NCBI GenBank assembly: GCA_042091225.1
Contig: JBELHW010000003.1
Coordinates: forward strand, 1-64,000
DNA: 64,000 bases
Origin: JABAYQ01 sp042091225
Lineage (GTDB): Bacteria; Bacteroidota; Bacteroidia; Flavobacteriales; UBA7312
Direction: 5' to 3'
The notes under the pieces are model-generated. The model was not told the DNA's origin. It did no database searches and saw only the letters and a program-made list of their open reading frames with translations. Position numbers and translations under genes: made by a program. Of the stretch, positions 18,601 to 26,004 are shown piece by piece. Numbering within the stretch: position 1 is the first letter of the stretch; every line of letters begins with the position of its first letter.

Positions 18601-18796
18601 TATTATACAACATATTAATGTTTAATAGGACAATGATTACTTCAAACCAATGGGCATTATACACCAAAGCTTTTGCTGTTTGAGTACCATAATCGTTTTC
18701 AATAAACGTAGCGTATGCTACCGCAATAAAAAAGGTTAAAACCAAAATTGTCATGAATTTCATTGACAATAAAAAAGATTTAATTTTATTTAACAT
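15692..18796 (-). CDS. ccsBA: Fused cytochrome c biogenesis protein CcsBA (ResB-CcsA)
   Basis: A 1034-residue membrane protein of system II cytochrome c maturation, which exports heme and attaches it to apocytochrome c in the periplasm. The N-terminal ResB/CcsB part has transmembrane segments near residues 10-30, 47-65 and 78-100 and a large periplasmic domain. The C-terminal CcsA part contains the heme-handling tryptophan-rich WWD motif (WGRYWGWDPKETWA, 933-946) flanked by helices and conserved histidines. Such fusions are usual in Bacteroidota. It is expressed from a minus-strand promoter 22 bases upstream and continues into bshB1. Confidence 0.93.
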   Translation of the reverse strand: MLNKIKSFLLSMKFMTILVLTFFIAVAYATFIENDYGTQTAKALVYNAHWFEVIIVLLNINMLYNIRRYNLLRKEKWPVLLFHISFIVITIGAGITRYVSFEGTMSIRENDSSNLIVSDQTFLQFKVHNNKFQYEHDTPILLHDYNGPLSFLKSNHFKNNLDFLDNDISIEYVDYIKNAKDTLLVGQGEKEILTIVMAGQNGRETFYLEENTANQFLGLNFSFGTPLQGHVNFFYQDELLMIQLPSDADFMRMADRFSGTQKRDSIQPIMLRSLYSMPGYNFVIPTISENSKVDYYSVENPEGQEIEDALLVKVNCNNQTKNLTLFGDRGFVTSKSHFELDGLNFSVSYGSKFFITPFKIQLNDFQLDRYPGSNSPSSFASEVTLIDGQLEQDHRIYMNNVLDHRGYRFFQSSYDQDELGTVLSVNHDFWGTLISYLGYFLMSLGMIFTVFSKKTRFSSLRRKLRDIDAKRLASLVLIFFTLNSFDAHSHSTDSLILASAIEESHANEFGMLVVQDNGGRMKPFSTSSSEILRKVLRKSDYLGLNANQVVLGMAQNPYLWQQAPIIKVGNEELQKELGIDQKYTSFLSFFSFEASYVLTDKVEKAYAKKPAMRSKYDKEVIAVDERVNVCYMLYNGSFFRFFPLANDSNDKWYSTYQSSDVFTGDDSLFVFSILPIYFTSIAQAQNDGDWSVANNTLDAIKKYQQKYGVNVYPSKTKLKVESLYNELKVFNKLTSYYAIIGLIMILLLLQNVLKHRNWRMSVIRVGFYLLVAGFFVHTIGLIARWYISDHAPWSNAYESVIYIAWATILAGFVFSKKSMMSMAATSVISSLLLMVAALNWLDPEITNLVPVLDSYWLMIHVAIITASYGFLALGAILGFMNLALMILQNKVNFKRIKNSISELTYINEMSITIGLFMLSIGTFLGGVWANESWGRYWGWDPKETWAFASMLCYIFVLHLRFIPKLKSAFVFNFASLVAYGSIIMTYFGVNFYLSGLHSYAQGDPMPIPTFVYYSIAIIFIVTTVAYFKQKTLKK

Positions 18797-18818
18797 TTAT
18801 CTACTAAATTTGTTGGTA

Positions 18819-18826
18819 CAAAATTA
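18819..18826 (-). promoter_or_regulatory. -7 element of ccsBA-bshB1
   Basis: On the minus strand this is TAATTTTG, a perfect TAnnTTTG followed by TACC, as also seen at 1504. It is 22 bases before the ccsBA start and only 2 bp from the divergent -7 element. Confidence 0.65.
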
Positions 18827-18828
18827 CT

Positions 18829-18836
18829 TAATTTTG
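18829..18836 (+). promoter_or_regulatory. -7 element of the DUF2520-kdsC run
   Basis: TAATTTTG is a perfect TAnnTTTG, with TTTG 16 bp upstream (18809-18812) as a possible but closely spaced -33 element. Start codon at 18872. Confidence 0.62.
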
Positions 18837-18871
18837 ACGCTATAATTCCCATATTTCTATTAAAAAATACA

Positions 18872-19621
18872 ATGAAAAAAATCACTCTTATTGGCTCAGG
18901 AAATTTAGGAACACAATTAGGTATTTCTCTAGCTAAAAACGGTTATAAGATTGTTCAAGTATTTAGCAAATCGATAGAAAATGCTACAATTCTTGCTAAC
19001 AAGCTAAATAGTAAACCCATAGATAACTTAAACCAACTTGAAAATACCGATTTAGCAATTATTTCAGTAAATGACGATATCGTTTCCGAACTAAGTCAAC
19101 TTATTAACTTTCCGCAAGTGCACACTTCCGGAATGGTAAGTATGAATAAACTTAATAAAAAATATTCTGTTGGTGTTTTTTATCCTTTACAGACTTTTTC
19201 TAAAAATAAAAAAGTCGAATTCGACCAAATACCCATTTGCATAGAATCTGATGACAATGAATTTTTAAAAAAAATTGAAAAACTGGCATATTCACTTTCT
19301 AGAAAAGTGTATGTAATGGACGAAAATAAAAGATCAAAATTACATCTTAGTGCTGTTATTTCTTGCAATTTTTCTAATCTAATGTACCAATTTGCAAACG
19401 AAATTTGTAAAGAAAATGATATTCCTTTTGAAGTATTGCACAATTTAATAGAAGAAACCTCATTAAAAATTCAAAATATTAGTCCGAAAAATGCTCAAAC
19501 AGGACCAGCAAAAAGATTGGATAAAATTACTATAGATAAACATTTGACTATTCTCAAAGAAAATCAAGAATTAAAAGAAATTTATAACTCCTTAAGCAAC
19601 AGCATAATTAAAAGAAAATGA
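18872..19621 (+). CDS. Rossmann-fold protein with DUF2520 domain
   Basis: A 249-residue cytoplasmic protein. The N-terminus is a dinucleotide-binding Rossmann fold with G8-S-G-N-L-G13. The C-terminal half (about 120-245) matches the helical DUF2520 domain and includes FYPLQTFSK and LSAVISCNFSNLMY. The two-domain layout resembles 6-phosphogluconate-dehydrogenase-like reductases. The biological reaction is not established. Its last 4 bp overlap kdsC (ATGA). The order DUF2520-kdsC-UbiA-maf is, from memory, common in flavobacteria, so a link to envelope metabolism is possible but unproven. Confidence 0.85.
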   Translation: MKKITLIGSGNLGTQLGISLAKNGYKIVQVFSKSIENATILANKLNSKPIDNLNQLENTDLAIISVNDDIVSELSQLINFPQVHTSGMVSMNKLNKKYSVGVFYPLQTFSKNKKVEFDQIPICIESDDNEFLKKIEKLAYSLSRKVYVMDENKRSKLHLSAVISCNFSNLMYQFANEICKENDIPFEVLHNLIEETSLKIQNISPKNAQTGPAKRLDKITIDKHLTILKENQELKEIYNSLSNSIIKRK

Positions 19622-20112
19622 ATTACAAGCAAATTTTACCACAAATAACCACTTTTATTTTTGACGTAGACGGCGTTCTTACTGATGGATCAATACTTTT
19701 AATGCCCAGCGGTGAACAGATAAGAAACATGAATACTAAAGATGGTTTAGCAATTAGAAAAGCTATCTCTTTAGGATATAAGATAATAATTATATCAGGT
19801 GGTAAAAGCGAGGGACTGAAAAAAAGATTTGTATATTTAAATATTACAGACGTATACCTAGGATGCTCTGACAAGAAGGATGCTCTAAATGAATTGATAG
19901 AAATTTATGATTTAAACACTGATCATATTTTATATATGGGTGATGATCTTAATGACTTAGAGATAATGAATGAAGTCGGACTCCCCTGCTCACCTCAAGA
20001 CGGTGCTAGTGAAGTAAAAGAAATCTCAAAATACATTTCATATAAAAATGGAGGCAAAGGGTGTGTAAGAGACGTAATTGAACAAACTCTTAGAGTGCAA
20101 AAAAAATGGTAA
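19618..20112 (+). CDS. kdsC: KDO 8-phosphate phosphatase (KdsC-type HAD hydrolase)
   Basis: A 164-residue cytoplasmic HAD phosphatase lacking a cap domain. The nucleophile motif is D16-V-D18-G-V-L-T-D, motif II has IISGGKS (about 59-65) and motif IV is G108-D-D-L-N-D113. Length, the LTDG signature and tetramer-type layout fit KdsC, which dephosphorylates KDO-8-phosphate in lipopolysaccharide inner-core synthesis. Other KDO genes are not nearby. A related phosphatase specificity within the C0-type HAD group cannot be excluded. It is overlapped by DUF2520 upstream and followed after 1 bp by the prenyltransferase. Confidence 0.88.
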   Translation: MNYKQILPQITTFIFDVDGVLTDGSILLMPSGEQIRNMNTKDGLAIRKAISLGYKIIIISGGKSEGLKKRFVYLNITDVYLGCSDKKDALNELIEIYDLNTDHILYMGDDLNDLEIMNEVGLPCSPQDGASEVKEISKYISYKNGGKGCVRDVIEQTLRVQKKW

Positions 20113-20113
20113 T

Positions 20114-21007
20114 ATGAATGTAGTTTCTGACTTTTTAAATTTAGTTAGGTATAAAAATTTATTGATAATTATTCTAACTCAATTTATAATAAAGTATGTT
20201 TTAATAAACCCTCATATTTCTAGCTACAATTTAAATAATTTTAACTTTAGTTTATTGGTGATTTCGACGATTTTAATTGCTGGAGCAGGTAATATTGTAA
20301 ACGATTATTTTGACATTAAAATAGATCAATTTAATCAAAGAAAAATTATTATAGGCGAAACCATAAAAAGACGAATTGCAATAATTTTGCACTTATTATT
20401 TAGCATCGTAGGAATTATTATAGGCTTCTATTTGTCGTACAAAATAGAACTTACTTTTCTCGGCTTTATTAATCTCTTTTGTGTTGTTAGCCTTTGGTTT
20501 TACTCTACCACTTTTAAAAGAAAGCCTATTGTTGGAAATTTATTAATTGCATTTTTATCTGCATTAGTTTTAATTGTTATTCCTCTATATGATCTATTAC
20601 CAATATTAAATGAAGAATCATTAGCAGTTATAACAAAAGTATCTTTTTATGTCTTTTTTGCTTTTTTCTTTTCTTTCATAAGAGAAATCATCAAAGATCT
20701 TGAAGATATTGATGGAGATTTAAAAGCTGGACTAAAAACATTTGCTATTACATTAGGAATAAAAAGAACAAAAAAAGTGTTGAAAATCTTAACAGTCTTT
20801 ATGTTATTTGTTTTTCTTTATTTAATAACATTATTCTATCCATCAGATTATTTTACCTTCTTTTACCTTCTTTTACTCGTAACAACTCCTCTTTTTATAT
20901 TTTTCATTTTACTTTTTAAATCGGAAACAAAAAAAGAATATAGTATATTGAGTATGTTGCTAAAGCTAATAATGCTTAGCGGTATTTTTTCAATGTTTAT
21001 TATTTAG
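20114..21007 (+). CDS. UbiA family prenyltransferase
   Basis: A 297-residue integral membrane prenyltransferase. The start at 20114 is preferred to an in-frame codon at 20078, because the latter lies inside kdsC and would place a charged extension before the first helix. The two Asp-rich motifs are N63-D-x-x-D67-x-x-x-D71 (NDYFDIKID) and EIIKDLEDIDGD (about 191-202), which hold Mg-diphosphate. Eight to nine hydrophobic helices follow the family pattern. Bacteroidota members are often labelled geranylgeranylglycerol-phosphate geranylgeranyltransferase; substrate is not readable from sequence. The gene contains a 10-bp tandem repeat at 20851. Confidence 0.85.
   Translation: MNVVSDFLNLVRYKNLLIIILTQFIIKYVLINPHISSYNLNNFNFSLLVISTILIAGAGNIVNDYFDIKIDQFNQRKIIIGETIKRRIAIILHLLFSIVGIIIGFYLSYKIELTFLGFINLFCVVSLWFYSTTFKRKPIVGNLLIAFLSALVLIVIPLYDLLPILNEESLAVITKVSFYVFFAFFFSFIREIIKDLEDIDGDLKAGLKTFAITLGIKRTKKVLKILTVFMLFVFLYLITLFYPSDYFTFFYLLLLVTTPLFIFFILLFKSETKKEYSILSMLLKLIMLSGIFSMFII
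20851..20876 (+). repeat. 10-bp tandem repeat inside the UbiA gene
   Basis: TTTTACCTTC occurs twice in tandem and is followed by TTTTAC, 2.6 copies in all. It codes for part of the membrane helix YFTFFYLLLLV. A gain or loss of one unit would shift the reading frame. Confidence 0.9.
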
Positions 21008-21019
21008 TAACTCAATAAA

Positions 21020-21595
21020 ATGATTTCCGAAAAATTTAAAAATCAAAAGATAATTTTAGCAAGTAACTCTCCAAGAAGAAAAGAATTATTCTCTTGTTTA
21101 GATTTACCATTTGAAATTTTTACGAAACAAATTGACGAAAATTTTCCGGAAGAAATTCCGATAAATGAGGTTGCTGAATTTTTAGCTAAAAAGAAGGCTA
21201 ACTCTTACAATCTTAATAAAAATGAAATTTATATTACTGCTGATACAATAGTAATACACCAGAATAAAATTCTTAATAAACCAAAGGATGAGGCCCAAGC
21301 AAGTGAAATGTTACATGTAATCTCAAATTCGTGTAATACTGTTATAACCGGTGTATGTATTCAATCTAGAGAAAAGCAAATTTCATTTTCAGAATCATCA
21401 ACAGTTTATTTTTCATCTTTAGAAGATAAAGAAATAAAATTTTATATTGATAGATATAATCCGCTAGATAAGGCTGGAGCATATGGAATCCAAGATTGGA
21501 TTGGAAAAATAGGTGTTAAAAAAATTGATGGATGTTTTTATAACATAATGGGTTTACCAATTCAAAAACTATATCAGGAACTAAAAAAGTATTAA
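21020..21595 (+). CDS. maf: Maf family nucleotide pyrophosphatase
   Basis: A 191-residue cytoplasmic enzyme that hydrolyses nucleoside triphosphates, often dTTP/UTP or modified nucleotides, to monophosphates. The family N-terminus LASNSPRRKELF (13-24) and the ADTIVI segment (about 74-79) with the catalytic Asp are present, as is the C-terminal KAGAYGIQDW motif. Length is typical. It ends the DUF2520-kdsC-UbiA-maf run; the 12-bp gap upstream has no promoter signal. Which nucleotides it cleaves cannot be told here, though the YhdE type (dTTP/UTP) is the best match. Confidence 0.92.
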   Translation: MISEKFKNQKIILASNSPRRKELFSCLDLPFEIFTKQIDENFPEEIPINEVAEFLAKKKANSYNLNKNEIYITADTIVIHQNKILNKPKDEAQASEMLHVISNSCNTVITGVCIQSREKQISFSESSTVYFSSLEDKEIKFYIDRYNPLDKAGAYGIQDWIGKIGVKKIDGCFYNIMGLPIQKLYQELKKY

Positions 21596-21610
21596 GCATT
21601 ATAAAATTAG

Positions 21611-21618
21611 TATTTTTG
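21611..21618 (+). promoter_or_regulatory. -7 element of the polysaccharide-export pair
   Basis: TATTTTTG is a perfect TAnnTTTG, 24 bases before the ATG at 21643. Confidence 0.55.
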
Positions 21619-21642
21619 TTATTCTATTTAATTTTAACATAA

Positions 21643-22398
21643 ATGAAGAATCTGAACATTTTATTTATCCTTTTTTCAATTCTAATTACATCGTGTTCTC
21701 CGATGAGTAAAATGGTTTTGATGAATGATGACAAGATAAAAGTTGCAATTAGTAAACCTGTCCCTACGGAACACTTATTTCAAATTGGAGATGTACTTCA
21801 TGTTAAAATATTAGGTGTAAACGAAGAATCTTTTGGCTTGTTTAACGTCGAAACAAATGCAAATAACATACAGGCTACAACTGCTAACCTATATTTGAAT
21901 GGTTTTACAATTGACAATAATGGTAAAATTGAAATACCAACATTAGGTAAAATTTATGTTAAGGATTTAAACCTTGAACAAACAAAAAAAGCAATTCAGC
22001 AAAAAGCAGATGAGTTTTTAGTTAACTCAACTGTGATTGTAAAGCACATTAATTTTGAAATTACTCTTCTTGGAGAAGTAAATAGACCCGGAACTTTTAC
22101 AGTCTTTAAACAAAACATTAGCATTTTTGAAGCACTAGGTCTTGCTGGTGATCTTACAGATTACGCTAATCGAAAAAAAATTACAATCATTAGAGGAAAC
22201 GAAACAATTCCAGTAAATCTAACTAAAAAAGAAATCTTGTACCTTAAAGAGTATTATCTTAAGCCTAATGATGTAGTTTACATCAAACCATTATCTAATG
22301 TTCGTTTAAGAAGTTCAAATGCTCAGATTTATATTTCTGCAATTTCTACAATTGCCCTAGTTGCCAATATCGTTCTTGGTATATTTAATTCAAATTAA
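21643..22398 (+). CDS. Wza-like polysaccharide export lipoprotein
   Basis: A 251-residue outer-membrane or periplasmic protein of the Poly_export family. The lipobox ends at Cys18 (LITSC). The Poly_export domain follows at about 45-140 (QIGDVLHVKILG, GKIEIPTLGKIYVKDL) and an SLBB-like unit at about 140-200 (LGEVNRPGTFTVF). The C-terminus has a hydrophobic segment (about 227-247), as is usual in Bacteroidota homologues. It forms a pair with the Wzc-like gene 3 bp downstream. No polymerase, flippase or glycosyltransferases follow. Confidence 0.9.
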   Translation: MKNLNILFILFSILITSCSPMSKMVLMNDDKIKVAISKPVPTEHLFQIGDVLHVKILGVNEESFGLFNVETNANNIQATTANLYLNGFTIDNNGKIEIPTLGKIYVKDLNLEQTKKAIQQKADEFLVNSTVIVKHINFEITLLGEVNRPGTFTVFKQNISIFEALGLAGDLTDYANRKKITIIRGNETIPVNLTKKEILYLKEYYLKPNDVVYIKPLSNVRLRSSNAQIYISAISTIALVANIVLGIFNSN

Positions 22399-22401
22399 CT
22401 T

Positions 22402-24798
22402 ATGAAAGATTACCAAGAAAATAACGATCAAATAGACATTAAAGAAGTACTCGAAAAATATTATAAATATTGGTACTTTTTCATAATTGCAATCTTATTT
22501 AGCTTATTTATTGGATTCTTATATCTAAGGTATACACCAAAAAATTATAGTGCTTCAACAACAATTTTAGTTAAAGACGAAAACAATACCTCCTTAGGTT
22601 CTGACAACATAATAGATGGTATTGATTTATTTGGAAAAAATAGAAATATTAAAAATGAAATTGGAATATTAAGATCATTTAGTTTGGTTAAACAAACTTT
22701 AAAAGAAGTCAATTTTAATATCTCCTATGTAAATGAAGGGAAGTTAACTAGCATTGACATTTACTCTAGGAGTCCATTTAAAGTTATATTGGACTCTTCT
22801 CACATTCAATCCTTAGGAGAAAAATTTTATGTCAATTTAATATCTAAAGACGAGTTTGAGATTTATACTAAGGTTGAATCAGGACAATTTTATGATCTCA
22901 ATAATGAAAAATACCTAAGGAGTTCCGATATCATATTTAGTTATGAACAAAATCATAAATTTGAAGAGTGGATTGAATCGGATTACTTTAAATTTAAATT
23001 AGAAAAAAACGATTTTACGCTTTTCGATGAAGAAAATTGGAACAACTACTCTTTTGTTATTAACGATTTAAATTCACTAACCGAAAAATTCTTAAAAAGA
23101 TTAAAAATTAAAGAAATTGAAAAAGAATCCTCTATTTTAAAAATAAGTTTAGAAGGAAATAATACTATTAAAATTATTGATTTTCTGGATATATACTCTA
23201 AGAATTATTTACAGATTGGACTTAACGAAAAAAATGAAATAGCAACTAATACTATCAATTTTATTAACAATCAATTAGTAGAAATTAGAGATTCGCTTAC
23301 CAACGTAGAATCAGTATTAGAAAAATTCAAATTAGAAAATCCAAAAATTGAATTATCTAAAAAAGAATACGGTGCGTTTTATCAAATACAAAAATTAGAG
23401 GAAGAACAAGCTATTTTGAGCTTAAACAATAAGTATTATATTTCTCTCAAAAATTACCTTAAAAATAATGATAATATCAATAATATTTTAGCCCCATCTT
23501 CCATGGGAATAAATGATCCCTTGCTAAATAATTTAATTATCGAACTTTCTCAATTGTATTCAGAGTTAGAAGTTATTTCTTTAAATACTAAATCAATTCA
23601 CCCTGCGGTTCAATCTCTTCAAAATCAAATTACAATTACTAAAGGAAAGATATTAGAAAATATTGAAAATATTATTGTCAGCTCAGAGCTTTCACTAAAT
23701 GATATCGATAAAAGAATCAAAGAATTTGACACATTAATTAACACACTACCAGAAAGTGAAAGAAAGTTAGTACGTATTCAAAGAAAATTTAACCTTAACG
23801 AAACTACTTATACCTATCTTCTTGAAAAAAGAGCTGAAGCTTCTATAGCAAAATCAGGAAATGTTGCTGACAACAAAGTAATAGATAAAGCCAGATTAAT
23901 AAACAAAGATCCTATTAGCCCTAATTCTAAATCTGCCTATTTTGTAAGTATATTCATAGGGATGCTAATTCCACTGACGTGGATCACTTTAAAAGATTTA
24001 TTAAACAATAAAATAGTTAGTAAAAAAGACGTAAAAAAACTCTGTAACATACCTATCTTAGGTAATATAACGCATAACGACAAAAGCACAAACCTTGTAG
24101 TTTTTAATCACCCAAAATCAGCGATTAGCGAATCTTTAAGGACAATAAGAACTAATATCCAATACTTATCATCCGACAAAGAACAAAAAATTATTTGTAT
24201 AAGCTCATCTATTAGTGGAGAAGGAAAATCATTTTGTTCTATGAATCTTTCTTCAATTTTAGCCACTACCTATAATAAAACAATTCTTATTAGTGCTGAT
24301 ATGAGAAAACCAAAAATATTTGATGATTTTAAACTCAACAAAGACAAAGGATTAAGTTCTTTTCTTATTGGTGCTTCTAGCTTAAAAGAAGTAACTCAAA
24401 AAACTGAAAATGAAAACTTGGATGTTATTATTTCTGGGCCTATACCACCAAATCCTGCGGAGTTATTAGAAAAACCTATAATGGATAATCTCTTAATTGA
24501 TTTAAAAAAGAAATATAAATATATAATTATTGATACACCACCAATCGGACTTGTTACAGATGGTCAAATTCTAATGAATAAATCCGATATTAATTTACTG
24601 ATGGTAAGAGAAAACTATACTACAAAAAGTATGGTAGCAAACATAGAAGAAATAGCTCAGAAAAATAATATTAAAAACCTTAACCTGATACTTAATGATG
24701 TTAATAGCTATAACTCACAGTATGGCTATAAATATGGATACGGTTATTATGAGGAAGATTCAAATCAAAACAAAAAGTCCAGATGGTCATTCAAATAA
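22402..24798 (+). CDS. Wzc-like chain-length regulator and BY-kinase
   Basis: A 798-residue inner-membrane protein. A Wzz domain sits between the first (about 30-50) and second (about 510-530) membrane helices, with long coiled-coil stretches at about 285-475 including a GNVR-like region. The cytoplasmic bacterial tyrosine kinase follows, with Walker A SGEGKS (605-610), Walker A' SADMRKP (631-637) and Walker B IIIDTPP (708-714). The tail has seven tyrosines between 770 and 783, the usual autophosphorylation cluster. It would set polymer length and drive export together with the Wza-like protein. No partner Wzb phosphatase is adjacent. Confidence 0.92.
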   Translation: MKDYQENNDQIDIKEVLEKYYKYWYFFIIAILFSLFIGFLYLRYTPKNYSASTTILVKDENNTSLGSDNIIDGIDLFGKNRNIKNEIGILRSFSLVKQTLKEVNFNISYVNEGKLTSIDIYSRSPFKVILDSSHIQSLGEKFYVNLISKDEFEIYTKVESGQFYDLNNEKYLRSSDIIFSYEQNHKFEEWIESDYFKFKLEKNDFTLFDEENWNNYSFVINDLNSLTEKFLKRLKIKEIEKESSILKISLEGNNTIKIIDFLDIYSKNYLQIGLNEKNEIATNTINFINNQLVEIRDSLTNVESVLEKFKLENPKIELSKKEYGAFYQIQKLEEEQAILSLNNKYYISLKNYLKNNDNINNILAPSSMGINDPLLNNLIIELSQLYSELEVISLNTKSIHPAVQSLQNQITITKGKILENIENIIVSSELSLNDIDKRIKEFDTLINTLPESERKLVRIQRKFNLNETTYTYLLEKRAEASIAKSGNVADNKVIDKARLINKDPISPNSKSAYFVSIFIGMLIPLTWITLKDLLNNKIVSKKDVKKLCNIPILGNITHNDKSTNLVVFNHPKSAISESLRTIRTNIQYLSSDKEQKIICISSSISGEGKSFCSMNLSSILATTYNKTILISADMRKPKIFDDFKLNKDKGLSSFLIGASSLKEVTQKTENENLDVIISGPIPPNPAELLEKPIMDNLLIDLKKKYKYIIIDTPPIGLVTDGQILMNKSDINLLMVRENYTTKSMVANIEEIAQKNNIKNLNLILNDVNSYNSQYGYKYGYGYYEEDSNQNKKSRWSFK

Positions 24799-24804
24799 TA
24801 AAAA

Positions 24805-26004
24805 ATGAAAAAAAAACCAGCAGATAAAATTCAAGATATCCAATATTTCGGTGAGTATGGAGGTGTTAATCCCTCCATCGCAGATTCTTCAACCTTTACA
24901 TATTTAGAAGGTAAAACCATGGAGATGGTATTCGATGGTGAAAGAGAAGGTTGTTACCTTTACTCGAGACACATGAATCCTAGTACCGGGTATTTAGCAG
25001 AAGCTGTTTCTAACATGGAGTTTACCGAAGCAGGACAAGTTTGCGCATCAGGTATGGGCGCTATAAGTTCTACTATTTTACAAATTTGTAATCAAGGAGA
25101 TCATATTGTTTCTAGTAGAACTATTTATGGTGGAACATATGCTTTCATGAAAAATTTCTTACCAAAGTTTAATATTAATACATCATTTGTTGATATTACA
25201 AATCTTGAAGATGTTGAAAATGCTATTAATCAAAATAGTAAAATACTTTATTGCGAAACCATGAGCAATCCGTTATTGGAAGTAGCAGATATTCGTGCTT
25301 TATCTGATTTAGCAAAAAAACATGGTCTGCAATTAGTAGTAGATAACACATTTACTCCTCTAATTTTCTCTCCCTCAGAGCTTGGTGCTGATATTGTTAT
25401 TCATTCTCTAACCAAATTCATAAACGGTGCTAGTGATGCCGTAGGAGGAATTGTTTGTTCTTCAAAAGATTTTGTAATGAGTCTTATCGATGTCAATGAT
25501 GGAGCTGCTATGCTTTTAGGACCAACAATGGACGCTATTAAAGCTAATGGAATTCTTAAAAACCTAAGAACTCTACATGTACGAATGAAGCAGCATAGTT
25601 ATAATGCAATGTATTTAGCTAATAAATTTCAAGAACTAGGAATAAAAGTATATTATCCCGGTCTAAATTCTCACCCCCAACATGATGTAATGAAAAGTCA
25701 AATGAATGAAGAATTTGGCTTTGGTGGAATGGTAATGATAGATGCTAAATCTATTAAAAAAGCATATGAATTAATGGAGGAAATGCAAAATAATAACATT
25801 GGTTATCTTGCTGTTAGTCTTGGTTTTTACAAAACACTTTTCTCAGCTCCTGGAGCTAGTACATCTTCAGAAATTCCAGAGCATGAACAAAAAGAAATGG
25901 GTATCTCGGAAGGAATGGTTCGTCTATCAATCGGATTAGATAACGACATAGAAAGAACATTTCAAAAAATTAAAGATTGTCTTAAAAAAGTAAAGTTGAT
26001 CTAA
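24805..26004 (+). CDS. Cys/Met-metabolism PLP enzyme (gamma-lyase / gamma-synthase family)
   Basis: A 399-residue cytoplasmic PLP enzyme of fold type I. The Schiff-base lysine is K204 in HSLTKF, D180 binds the pyridine nitrogen, and Y53-S-R55 supplies phosphate-binding residues from the neighbouring subunit. In methionine gamma-lyase a Cys follows the active-site Tyr-Gly; here the segment is Y108-G-G110, as in cystathionine gamma-synthase and lyase. So methionine gamma-lyase is only one possibility, with cystathionine or homocysteine gamma-lyase or O-acetylhomoserine sulfhydrylase as others. Its stop codon directly touches the ATG of an NhaC-family transporter. Confidence 0.82.
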   Translation: MKKKPADKIQDIQYFGEYGGVNPSIADSSTFTYLEGKTMEMVFDGEREGCYLYSRHMNPSTGYLAEAVSNMEFTEAGQVCASGMGAISSTILQICNQGDHIVSSRTIYGGTYAFMKNFLPKFNINTSFVDITNLEDVENAINQNSKILYCETMSNPLLEVADIRALSDLAKKHGLQLVVDNTFTPLIFSPSELGADIVIHSLTKFINGASDAVGGIVCSSKDFVMSLIDVNDGAAMLLGPTMDAIKANGILKNLRTLHVRMKQHSYNAMYLANKFQELGIKVYYPGLNSHPQHDVMKSQMNEEFGFGGMVMIDAKSIKKAYELMEEMQNNNIGYLAVSLGFYKTLFSAPGASTSSEIPEHEQKEMGISEGMVRLSIGLDNDIERTFQKIKDCLKKVKLI

